Origin: CAVPOO01 sp963707015
Lineage (GTDB): Bacteria; Pseudomonadota; Gammaproteobacteria; Thiohalobacterales; Thiohalobacteraceae
Assembly: GCA_963707015.1 (NCBI GenBank)
Contig: CAVPOO010000006.1
Location: 1-64,000 of the forward strand
Direction of reading: 5' to 3'
DNA: 64,000 nt
Of this stretch, positions 1 to 7,748 are shown piece by piece. The notes beneath the pieces are model-generated. The model was not told the DNA's origin, searched no databases, and saw only the letters and a program-made list of their open reading frames with translations. The translations under genes and the position numbers were made by a program. Position 1 is the stretch's first letter, and the number at the start of each line of letters is the position of its first letter.

Positions 1-1
1 G

Positions 2-235
2 GAAGGCTACCTCACCCTGATGCTGGAACCGGGCGACGGAAGGGTCACCAAGCCGTCGCTTCTGGCACGCCAGACTCTGGATCCCACGATCCGCCGCCAC
101 CGCTACAGTTTCTTTCCCCTGGACTACTCGGTGATGTTCTGCGACGATTATGACCGGCTCACGGGAAACATCAATTTCCAGGACAACCTGCTCAACATTC
201 TTCTCGGCCGTGACACGCGGGTGCCAGGACAATAG
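2..235 (+). CDS. C-terminal end of an unidentified protein, possibly an alpha/beta hydrolase (partial)
   Basis: The reading frame is open from the left edge of the window and ends at TAG 233-235, so only the last 77 residues are visible and the true start lies outside. The tail contains PLDYSVMFCDDYDRLTGN followed by FQDNLL. This resembles, from memory only, the tail of some lipase-like alpha/beta hydrolases, where a late acidic/His loop follows a GDG turn. No catalytic serine region can be seen. It converges on the doxX gene with a 29-bp gap. I cannot assign a function with certainty. Confidence 0.5.
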   Translation, partial: EGYLTLMLEPGDGRVTKPSLLARQTLDPTIRRHRYSFFPLDYSVMFCDDYDRLTGNINFQDNLLNILLGRDTRVPGQ

Positions 236-264
236 CGGCCAGCACCTCACGCATAAGGGCCCGT

Positions 265-834
265 TCACTGGAAGCCATTCAACTTCCGGTCGATCCACAA
301 ATCAACACTGAAGAAACGCCCGGCACCAATGAAGAACAAAACCAGCAGCATAATGAAATAGGTGGCCGCAAATTTGATGCCGTTGTTGAGTACCACAAAA
401 CCGCCCTGTCCGGTCAGCCAGTCATAGTTACCGCGTTGCTGAAGTATGTCTCTGGCTGCACTGAGCCGTTCAGCCGCTTCCTGCGCATCAGCGCAGTTGA
501 ACAGGCAAAACTTGGTGTCGGCGATCGCCTGCCAACCGTGTTGCCAGTGCACTGAAACGATCGCGACAAGCATGGTGAAGATCAGAGGGACCGAAATCCA
601 GCGCACCGCCAGCCCGATTACCAGCAAAACGGCGCCGATGGTTTCGGTGGATACGGCCAGCCAGGCCATGACGGTAGGGAAAGGCAGGCCCAGACCCCAG
701 TCCGGATTACCCAACCAGACGGCGGTGCTTTCGATGTCGGCAAGCTTGCCGGTGCCCGCCATCCAGAAGATCGGCGCCAGGTACAGTCTCAGGGCCAGCG
801 GACCCAGGAAGTCGAAGATGCGTGTGGTATTCAA
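265..834 (-). CDS. DoxX-family membrane protein (HvfD-like), N-terminus apparently frameshifted
   Basis: This is a 189-residue DoxX-family integral membrane protein with about four hydrophobic helices (roughly residues 8-28, 55-75, 78-98 and 150-172). The family signature LRLYLAPIFWMAG lies in helix 1. DoxX proteins of this type sit at the end of hvf/buf operons for copper-binding RiPPs, where their exact role is unsettled. The only in-frame start is a TTG at 834 with no clear ribosome-binding site. An ATG at 865, preceded by GAGG, is one frame off. Removing one base from the 8-A run at 844-851 would join that ATG to this frame and give a normal-looking N-terminus (MDLLRFFQRLLNTTRIF). The gene may therefore be frameshifted, phase-variable, or affected by a sequencing error. 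It follows hvfA on the same strand. Confidence 0.85.
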   Translation of the reverse strand: MNTTRIFDFLGPLALRLYLAPIFWMAGTGKLADIESTAVWLGNPDWGLGLPFPTVMAWLAVSTETIGAVLLVIGLAVRWISVPLIFTMLVAIVSVHWQHGWQAIADTKFCLFNCADAQEAAERLSAARDILQQRGNYDWLTGQGGFVVLNNGIKFAATYFIMLLVLFFIGAGRFFSVDLWIDRKLNGFQ

Positions 835-900
835 TAATCGCTGAAAAAAAACGAAGTAAATCCATGTGCGCTATGCCTCAGAACATTGTTTTTTGGAACC

Positions 901-955
901 GGCGCAGATAAGCGCCGTCCAGGGGTGGCAGGCCGACCACGCCTGCTCCCTGGAC
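901..955 (-). other. Two adjacent intercistronic hairpins between hvfA and doxX
   Basis: Positions 901-916 form a 5-bp stem (GGCGC / GCGCC, 6-nt loop). Positions 917-955 form an 8-bp outer stem (GTCCAGGG / CCCTGGAC) enclosing a 6-bp inner stem (GCAGGC / GCCTGC) around a 7-nt loop. There is no U-run after them on the minus strand, so they do not look like an intrinsic terminator. They could instead stabilise or partly attenuate the hvfA transcript relative to doxX, as is common when a short precursor peptide must be made in excess. The stems are read directly; the role is inferred. Confidence 0.6.
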
Positions 956-989
956 GAAATCGCTTCCGGCATGCGTGGATAGCCGTACC

Positions 990-1196
990 CTACCTGCTGC
1001 CACCGCACTTGCCTTCGCCGCATTTACCTTCGACGCCGCTCTTGACCTTACCCTTTTCACCTTCACACTTTCCTTCGGCCGCTCGTGCGACCATGTAACC
1101 GCCCGGCAATTGCGCCATTGCGAAGGGATTGTCCGCAGCATTGCCAACAGCGGTACCTGACAGCGTGGTTGCAAATGCAGCACCCAGGGGTTTCAT
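990..1196 (-). CDS. hvfA: HvfA-family RiPP metallophore precursor
   Basis: This 68-residue precursor starts with a short cleavable leader (MKPLGAAFATTLSGTAVGNA), followed by ADNPFAMAQLPGGYMVA and a tail with three EGKC motifs, the last two as EGKCGEGKCGG. The leader plus EGKCG repeats are the hallmark of HvfA proteins (formerly a Haemophilus virulence-factor family). In that family a MNIO enzyme (HvfB, DUF692) with its partner HvfC (DUF2063) oxidises the EGKC cysteines to make a copper-binding peptide that is exported to the periplasm. Here the repeat region is short, and no HvfB or HvfC gene follows; a DoxX gene comes next. The ATG at 1196 was chosen because the leader begins there; the upstream AGAAAG is a weak ribosome-binding site. 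Assignment is by motif only. Confidence 0.82.
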   Translation of the reverse strand: MKPLGAAFATTLSGTAVGNAADNPFAMAQLPGGYMVARAAEGKCEGEKGKVKSGVEGKCGEGKCGGSR

Positions 1197-1600
1197 CGAT
1201 ACTTTCTAAGCCATTTTCGGTAATCTCCAAAATAGACACGGCCAATCGCCGCCCAAGGTGTCACGCATTTCCGTTAATCAGCGCGCCCACTGAACATTGG
1301 TCGAATTCAGCGCTCCCGCATTACAAGTGTTTTCCAACCTCACCGGTCCTCAATGCCTTACAATTAGTTCACAGCTACGTTTACGTCGGCAGCGCTTACG
1401 CCCGAGAAACGCAAACGTGGCAGGTTGTCGACGCCCAAAAATCATCGAATACCCCTGCCAGCAAGTCCGGTCTAAGACGCATTTCCTATAACGGTTCCCG
1501 CGCATGCTCGACTAACTGAGGGTTACAGATCGGACGCGCTGTTTACTGCTGCCAGATCTGACCGGCAACAACTCTATCAGCTTGCCTCGGGAGTAAACCG
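1197..1600. other. 404-bp stretch without a supported gene
   Basis: The open frames here are short, overlap on several strands and have no ribosome-binding sites or recognisable motifs. Base composition is closer to 50% GC than the neighbouring housekeeping DNA. The hvfA promoter should lie just right of 1196, but I see no convincing -35/-10 pair. It reads as decayed or foreign sequence. Confidence 0.5.
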
Positions 1601-1885
1601 TTGGCAGAACAGCCCGACACAAACCGCGACTTTCCTGTTTCATTAGGAAGAACTATGGTGCATATTTCCCTGGGACGCCGCGAATGCGGCACATTTCAAA
1701 ACGCTATCGAGCAGGAATGGCTGGTGGCCAACGTTATCGGTGGATTTGCCTCGGGTACGATCTGTGACACCAAAACCTCCCGTAACAGTACCGAATTGAT
1801 AGTATGGCTTGTAGATCGGGATGTTGGTGGAAGCCGCAAGGGACCGATATCAATATACATTTATTCTCGCAATGCCGTAATCTAA
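1601..1885 (+). pseudogene. Truncated N-terminus of glycogen debranching enzyme (GDE_N fragment)
   Basis: The frame begins at TTG 1601, 7 bases after GGGAG, and runs 94 codons. Residues 25-60 match the start of bacterial amylo-alpha-1,6-glucosidase-type debranching enzymes: a GRRECG turn, then EWLVANVIGGFASGTI, where the family has EWLVTNGIGGYASGT. Family members are normally about 650-720 residues. Here similarity fades after SRNS, and the frame ends in an unrelated tail (ISIYIYSRNAVI). The sequence that follows is a tRNA-Met fragment at 1889, so the gene looks cut by a recombination event. It is unlikely to encode an active enzyme. Confidence 0.6.
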
Positions 1886-1888
1886 ACT

Positions 1889-1910
1889 ACCGACCTCAGC
1901 ATTATGAGTG
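1889..1910 (-). repeat. 22-bp copy of the middle of tRNA-Met (att-like direct repeat)
   Basis: These 22 bases are identical, in the same orientation, to 3798-3819 inside the intact tRNA-Met gene. They span the anticodon loop (CAT anticodon), the 3' half of the anticodon stem and part of the variable and T-stem region. Identity stops abruptly on both sides. Partial tRNA duplications of this kind are typical scars of tRNA-directed site-specific integration, where the identical block is the att core. The match is seen directly; the integration history is inferred, and no integrase gene lies between the two copies. Confidence 0.65.
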
Positions 1911-2088
1911 GCAATCTTGGGTTGTATCTTATTGTGTTACACGCGATCAAACGGGGCGCCCGTTGCCTCGATTGCATAACCGTGCTCAACCCAGTCCCGA
2001 GAAAGTCCCGTACGGATTGCTGGCTCCTAACAGTACACATAATGAAGTCGACCATATCTTTACCCACAGCTGATGCATTCTTTGTGAG

Positions 2089-2694
2089 TTAACGTAGTGG
2101 CACCTGTGGAGCCAGCGGTGGTTTAAGAGACGTGACGATGCGATCAAATGCCGCGGGCGCCACGAGTTCAAACAGACCGGTCCCGAGAACAAGAAGGGCA
2201 AAAACCAGCGTTATGACAGCGCCAATACGATGTGGCAGTGTCGCAAGGAACATAAGAATCGAGGCGTTCATGCCTTCTTCGCCGCATAACCAGCCCAACG
2301 CTGTACACAGAAAGATAAAACCAAGAGGCGCGATCACAAACCCGGGTCTTGCGCTGATTAGACGCTCGGTTGCATCGCCGGCTCCAAAAAACACGACTCC
2401 GGCAATCACCAGGATTCCGATGCCTAACGTAAAGGACAACAGACCCCAGAACACAGCGCAAAGACCTCGAAACTTAAAGCGGGAAGTGCTCGTGAGGCTG
2501 TCCGAACTCGGGTGCATTTCAAAATAGCGAAGGCGGAGAGAATCCACACCCACGGAGACAAGACCAAACCCGAGGATGCTAACACCCATGGCCAGCAGTT
2601 TCGGTAATGACAGTTTCTCGCCAGCATAAATGAGAGCCACGGCCAACAGGAATATGGCTGGAAGTACGTATGCTTGATGCTTGTTATTTTTCAT
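2089..2694 (-). CDS. Hypothetical multi-pass membrane protein
   Basis: This is a 201-residue protein I do not recognise. It has about five hydrophobic segments (near residues 8-25, 32-50, 82-107, 117-137 and 155-180) separated by short charged loops. A basic start (MKNNKHQ) and the positive-inside pattern suggest a cytoplasmic N-terminus. The ATG at 2694 was taken as start; a TTG three codons upstream is possible, and neither has a strong ribosome-binding site. It stands alone, is lower in GC than the housekeeping genes, and lies between the two tRNA-Met copies, so it may be cargo of a lost mobile element. Confidence 0.6.
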   Translation of the reverse strand: MKNNKHQAYVLPAIFLLAVALIYAGEKLSLPKLLAMGVSILGFGLVSVGVDSLRLRYFEMHPSSDSLTSTSRFKFRGLCAVFWGLLSFTLGIGILVIAGVVFFGAGDATERLISARPGFVIAPLGFIFLCTALGWLCGEEGMNASILMFLATLPHRIGAVITLVFALLVLGTGLFELVAPAAFDRIVTSLKPPLAPQVPLR

Positions 2695-2787
2695 GTGATA
2701 CAAGCTGCGATGCGTGGCGAATTCCTAATTGCCCCAGAAAACCATAACCCAGACAGTTTTGCTCCTGAACGTAACCATCCCTGCTAT

Positions 2788-3172
2788 CTAGCCCGCATTT
2801 CTCACCGGGATCCCGGATGCTGGCGCAGGGCTCGTGTGTCCGGACGCCGCGCTGGAGGGGAAGTGGTAGCCGTAGCTACCACTTGAGTGAAGCGCAAGTC
2901 GCGGCCGCGACACGGGGCCGTAGGCTAGTCGCGGGAGTGGCCGTAAGCGCGCCGGCTTCGCACTATACTCCGCGCGACCGCTGCGCCCCGTCTCCGCACC
3001 TACGCATGCGCGCCCGCGAGCCGGGGCGCCGGGGCGCCGGGCGCGCGAGAACCAGCCAGGGCCGGGATAGGCATTGCCTGATTACACACTGTCTTTTGCC
3101 TGGTCCGCACTCTGTTCTTTACCTCAGTGCATTACGTGACTCTATCGCCGCCCGGTGAGAAATGCGGGCTAG
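2788..3172. mobile_element. Non-autonomous inverted-repeat element (MITE-like or deleted IS)
   Basis: Perfect 22-bp terminal inverted repeats lie at 2788-2809 (starting CTAGCCCGCATTTCTC) and 3151-3172. The 385-bp interval has no credible gene. It is very GC-rich in the middle, contains a perfect 9-bp stem hairpin at 2862-2883 (AGTGGTAGC / GCTACCACT) and carries no transposase. This is the form of a MITE or an insertion sequence that lost its transposase. I recall similar termini on IS1380-type elements but cannot confirm the family. A related motif (GGCGAATTC, TAATT, GAAAAC) occurs in the same orientation outside both ends (2716-2741 and 3173-3200), so flanking DNA may be part of a larger repeat. 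Confidence 0.7.
2862..2883. other. Perfect hairpin inside the inverted-repeat element
   Basis: AGTGGTAGC (2862-2870), loop CGTA, and GCTACCACT (2875-2883) form a 9-bp stem. It lies about 50 bp inside the left terminal repeat. It could be a transcription barrier that shields the element from outside transcription; it has no T-run. Confidence 0.5.
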
Positions 3173-3251
3173 GGCGAATTCGTAATTTTCGCCCGAAAAC
3201 GATGACTTGGATAGTCTGTCCCAGATAGCGGCATTCCCTACTTGCTCTGCC

Positions 3252-3728
3252 ATGAAAGATCTGTTGGCACTCCTCATACAACTGTTAACCACAGTCGCCA
3301 AAGTCCTGAGACCTGGCGGTGCGAAGGCCGTCGTCGCTGACAGCCTGCCGATGAAACAGCAGCGCCTGATCATCAATCGCTCCCGGCGACGCACACCCTA
3401 TCTCTCGACGCTTGATCGATTCCTGGACCATGCGATCTTCTGGAACGCCAGCGACCTCGAGAAAAAGCCGGAAGAATTTCACCACTATTACAACACTCAT
3501 CGTGTGCACACTTCGCTCGAAAGCAATACACCGTTAGAAACCTGCGGCAAACCTAGTATCCGCCGCGCTGATCTCAACCATTTGCGGTGGAAATCTCATT
3601 GCAGCGGGCTATACCAGTTACCCTTAGTAGCCAGAGCAACAATTCGCCATACGCAGGCGGCTGACCGCGACTGCGCGGAAAACTCCCGCACAAGCCCCCC
3701 CGCACTGGTATTGCTGCGTCAAGCGTAG
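3252..3728 (+). pseudogene. Internally deleted IS transposase (integrase-core type)
   Basis: The first 50 residues (MKDLLALLIQLLTTVAKVLR, then KQQRLIINRSRRR and LDR) match the N-terminus of a common IS3-like transposase of about 350 residues that carries an rve integrase core. The frame then jumps without a stop into that protein's C-terminus (FLDHAIFWNASDLEKK, then YYNTHRVHTSLE and HCSGLYQLP). Most of the DDE catalytic core, roughly 190 residues, is missing, so the product cannot transpose. The last 25 or so residues are unlike the usual end. An alternative ATG at 3207 is in frame. It adjoins the inverted-repeat element and tRNA-Met within the accessory patch. Confidence 0.75.
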
Positions 3729-3772
3729 CCAATAACGCTCTTATTTCAGGGCGTGATAGAAAAGGACTGTTA

Positions 3773-3849
3773 TGGTGGCTACGGGTGGACTTGAACCACC
3801 GACCTCAGCATTATGAGTGCCGCGCTCTAACCAGCTGAGCTACGTAGCC
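3773..3849 (-). tRNA. tRNA-Met (CAT), elongator type
   Basis: Read on the minus strand this gives a full cloverleaf: acceptor GGCTACG / CGTAGCC, D-stem GCTC / GAGC, anticodon stem CGGCA / TGCTG around CTCATAA (anticodon CAT), T-stem GGTGG / CCACC with TTCAAGT, and an encoded CCA. The acceptor arm equals the GGCTACG of the E. coli elongator tRNA-Met rather than initiator tRNA. It lies downstream of ychF on the same strand. Positions 3798-3819 are duplicated at 1889-1910. Confidence 0.95.
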
Positions 3850-3859
3850 AAATCTGGAA

Positions 3860-3880
3860 GCGGCCGTCTGTACAGGCCGC
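3860..3880 (-). terminator. Possible weak terminator between ychF and tRNA-Met
   Basis: GCGGCC and GGCCGC form a 6-bp GC stem with a 9-nt loop that contains TGTACA. On the minus strand it is followed by TTCCAGATTT, a poor T-run. It is placed where a ychF terminator or a tRNA processing spacer would be expected. Confidence 0.3.
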
Positions 3881-3988
3881 CGTTGAGTGGAGCCGAATTG
3901 TAGGTTTTCCGGCTTATATTGTCCAGCCAGCGGCACTGACAGCCCTGCGTCCTCACCCTCAGCTTGCGCAGAGGCGGAATCTGATGCC

Positions 3989-5080
<1,092 letters not shown>

Positions 5081-5168
5081 AACAGCTCAGGTAAAAGAGG
5101 AAAGACTCGAGGCGTCAAGCAACACCCTGCTACTTGCGTGGCTGTTGCACTTCAGACTTCCATACGTT

Positions 5169-5768
5169 CTATCCGTTGTCATTGATCTTTCCGCCAGCCC
5201 CTGAATGCAACTTGTGCATTGCCCTTTCCAGCTCCCCGGAAACCGCCAGGGGCATCACCTCGAGCGCCTGATCCATCGCCTGCTCGATGCACTGCCGCTC
5301 GTCCGCCGTGGCCCTGTGAAGCACATAGTCGATCACCTGGTCCCGATGACCGGGATGGCCGATGCCGATGCGCAGCCGCAGGAAATCGTTGCCACCCAGA
5401 TGCGCGATCAGATCGCGCAGACCGTTGTGGCCGCCGTGGCCACCGCCCTTTTTGAGACGCGCCGTACCCGGCGGCAGATCCAGCTCATCATGGACGACCA
5501 GAATCTCGCCACGCGGAATCCGGAAGAATCCGGCCAGCGCTGCCACCGCCCCGCCACTGCGGTTCATGAACGTCGTGGGTTTCTGCAGGCGGCAGTCGTG
5601 GCCCTTGAGCTCGCAGCGGCCGACATCGGCATGGAACTTTGCCTCGTGGTGCAGGCGACAGCGATGGTGGTCGGCAAGCCGGTCAACAAACCAGAACCCG
5701 GCGTTATGCCGGGTCTGTGCATATTCCGGCCCGGGGTTGCCCAGACCGACGATGAGCCGGACGGTCAT
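5169..5768 (-). CDS. pth: Peptidyl-tRNA hydrolase
   Basis: This 199-residue Pth hydrolyses the ester bond of peptidyl-tRNA released from stalled ribosomes. Seen are LIVGLGNPGPEYAQTRHNAG with the catalytic His near residue 20, KPTTFMNRSG, the catalytic acidic segment VVHDELDLPPG near residue 93, and KKGGGHGGHNGLRD. ATG 5768 was preferred over an adjacent GTG at 5771. No strong ribosome-binding site precedes either, which fits translational coupling to rplY 32 bp upstream. Confidence 0.97.
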   Translation of the reverse strand: MTVRLIVGLGNPGPEYAQTRHNAGFWFVDRLADHHRCRLHHEAKFHADVGRCELKGHDCRLQKPTTFMNRSGGAVAALAGFFRIPRGEILVVHDELDLPPGTARLKKGGGHGGHNGLRDLIAHLGGNDFLRLRIGIGHPGHRDQVIDYVLHRATADERQCIEQAMDQALEVMPLAVSGELERAMHKLHSGAGGKINDNG

Positions 5769-5800
5769 CACCGCTGCCGTCGCCGCACAAACAGTCGGGA

Positions 5801-6502
5801 TCAGTCCTCGCTGGTCCCCGCCCCCTTGGCGGGCTTCTCCGCTTCAGCGGCGGGCGCTACTACTACCGCCTCTTCCTCTTCCGCTTCCTCGACCTCCACC
5901 GCCGGCGGCTGGACCGCGATAAGCTGCTGGTCGACCTCGTTGCGCTCATCCTCGTCGAGTTTGTCGAAGTTGACCAGGTCAACCAGCCTGACGCCGTCGG
6001 GCATTTTGATTTCACTCAGATGCACGCTGTCACCGATGCTCAAACCGGAGGCATCGATCTCGATGTATTCGGGCAGATCCTTGGGATAGCACTCGACTTC
6101 CACGTCCATGGCGTTGTGGGTAACCACCCCGCCTTCCAGCTTCACGCCGGGACAATCGTCCTCACCCACAAAATGCAGCGGCACACTCATGCGCAAGAGT
6201 TCTCTCGCCTGCACGCGTTGCAGATCGACGTGCAAGATGGACGGCTTGCTGGGATGTCGCTGCATATCGCGCAACACCGCTTGCTCGGACTGGTCACCGA
6301 TATGTATCGACAGGATATGCGAATAGAACGCTTCGTTATCCAGGCTTTTCAATAACTCCTTCTGTACCAGTGACAGGGACCGGGGCGGCTTGCCGCCACC
6401 GTACAGGATCGCCGGCACCTTATCTTCACGACGCAGGCGGCGGCTCGCACCCTTCCCCATGTCATCGCGCGGCTCGGCGTGCAATTCAAATGACGCACTC
6501 AT
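5801..6502 (-). CDS. rplY: 50S ribosomal protein L25/general stress protein Ctc
   Basis: This 233-residue protein is the long Ctc/TL5 form, not the 94-residue E. coli form. Residues 1-95 are the L25 5S-rRNA-binding domain (RREDKVPAILYGGGK). The second beta-rich domain (about 100-190) contains LEGGVVTHNAMDVEVECYP. The last 35 residues are an acidic Ala/Glu-rich tail. It binds 5S rRNA in the large subunit's central protuberance. It sits between prs and pth in the conserved order. Confidence 0.95.
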   Translation of the reverse strand: MSASFELHAEPRDDMGKGASRRLRREDKVPAILYGGGKPPRSLSLVQKELLKSLDNEAFYSHILSIHIGDQSEQAVLRDMQRHPSKPSILHVDLQRVQARELLRMSVPLHFVGEDDCPGVKLEGGVVTHNAMDVEVECYPKDLPEYIEIDASGLSIGDSVHLSEIKMPDGVRLVDLVNFDKLDEDERNEVDQQLIAVQPPAVEVEEAEEEEAVVVAPAAEAEKPAKGAGTSED

Positions 6503-6622
6503 TTTTTACTCTCCACTATCGATCAACACTATGTCCCCCGCGACCAGGGGAACCCGTTGCGGCAGCGGCCCTGGCCGCGAACCATGCTGTGCAGACGGTC
6601 CGCAGGCAAACCCGCTCCTGCA

Positions 6623-7585
6623 TCAATCCATAAACATCGAGCTGACTGACTCTTCCTGGCTGATCCGCAGCATGGTTTCGGCCAGCATGTCGGCGATGCT
6701 CAGCTGCCGGATCCGCGCACACTCGCGCGCATTATCGTGCAGCGGGATGGTATCCGTCACCACCAGTTCGTCCAGCTCGGAACGATTGATATTGTCAATC
6801 GCCCGGCCGGACAGCACCGGGTGCGTGCAGTACGCCACCACGCGCGCGGCACCATGCCGCTTCAAGGCCGCGGCGGCCTGGCAAAGCGTGCCCGCCGTAT
6901 CCACCAGATCGTCAATCAGCACGCAGTCGCGGCCTTCCACCTCACCAATGATGTGCATGACCTTGGCTTCATTGGCCTTGGGCCGCCGCTTGTCGATAAT
7001 CGCCATGGCCGCATCATCCAGGCGCTTGGCAAGCGCCCGGGCACGTACCACGCCACCCACATCCGGTGACACGACCATCAGGTTCGGGTACTTCTGCCGC
7101 CAGATGTCGCCCAGCAGGATCGGCGAGGCATACACGTTGTCGACCGGTACGCCAAAGAAGCCCTGGATCTGGTCCGCATGCAGATCGACGGTCAGCACCC
7201 GGTCGGCGCCGACATTGCCTATCATGTCCGCTACCACCTTGGCCGTAATCGGCACCCGGGCCGACCGTGGCCGGCGATCCTGACGGGCATAGCCTAAGTA
7301 GGGAATCACCGTGGTGATGCGATAGGCGGAAGACCGCCGAATCGCGTCGACCATGACCAGCAACTCCATCAGGTTGTCGTTGGTCGGCTGGCAGGTGGGC
7401 TGCACAATGAAGACATCGCGGCCACGGACGTCCTCCATGATCTCCACCATGATCTCGCCATCGCTGAAGCGGTCAACAATGGCCTTGCCGAGCGGCATGC
7501 GCAGCTGGTTAACGATGGCGCGTGCCAGCTCCGGGTTGGCATTACCCGTAAATACCACCATACGGCTGTCTGCAGTATCCGCCAC
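6623..7585 (-). CDS. prs: Ribose-phosphate pyrophosphokinase
   Basis: PRPP synthetase transfers pyrophosphate from ATP to ribose 5-phosphate for nucleotide, His and Trp synthesis. Seen are [10 protein letters not shown], the flexible-loop region [27 protein letters not shown], and the PRPP-binding loop [13 protein letters not shown]. Length is about 320 residues. The frame opens at a TTG at 7612, but GTG 7585 has a GAGG six bases upstream and gives the usual short lead before the FTGN strand. ATG 7561 would be too close to it. It lies just downstream of tRNA-Gln and may share its transcript. Confidence 0.96.
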   Translation of the reverse strand: MADTADSRMVVFTGNANPELARAIVNQLRMPLGKAIVDRFSDGEIMVEIMEDVRGRDVFIVQPTCQPTNDNLMELLVMVDAIRRSSAYRITTVIPYLGYARQDRRPRSARVPITAKVVADMIGNVGADRVLTVDLHADQIQGFFGVPVDNVYASPILLGDIWRQKYPNLMVVSPDVGGVVRARALAKRLDDAAMAIIDKRRPKANEAKVMHIIGEVEGRDCVLIDDLVDTAGTLCQAAAALKRHGAARVVAYCTHPVLSGRAIDNINRSELDELVVTDTIPLHDNARECARIRQLSIADMLAETMLRISQEESVSSMFMD

Positions 7586-7639
7586 CCGCGTCCTCACTAT
7601 GTTCCCGGACAATGCCGGCCGCGGCCGGCTGCGCCAATA

Positions 7640-7714
7640 TGGCTGGGGCGGGAGGATTCGAACCTCCGCATGCCGGCACCAAAAGCCGGTGCCTTACCGC
7701 TTGGCTACGCCCCA
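7640..7714 (-). tRNA. tRNA-Gln (TTG)
   Basis: The minus strand folds as acceptor TGGGGCG / CGCCCCA, D-arm with AAGCGGTAAGG, anticodon stem CCGGC / GCCGG around TTTTGGT (anticodon TTG), T-arm GGAGG TTCGAAT CCTCC, discriminator G and encoded CCA. It lies between ispE and prs, where many gammaproteobacteria carry tRNA-Gln. Confidence 0.95.
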
Positions 7715-7748
7715 ATGGTTCCGAACTCAGAATACAGTTCGCATTGAT

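Noticed and set aside
878..989. A frame reading SDFVQGAGVVGLPP on the minus strand that looks like the N-terminus of an HvfB/MNIO protein
   Set aside because: The same bases form two good hairpins, the similarity covers under 10 residues, and the frame stops at 878. It is better explained as intercistronic structure.
2810..3150. Open frames inside the inverted-repeat element
   Set aside because: They are very Arg/Gly/Pro-rich translations of GC-rich DNA without ribosome-binding sites or transposase motifs.
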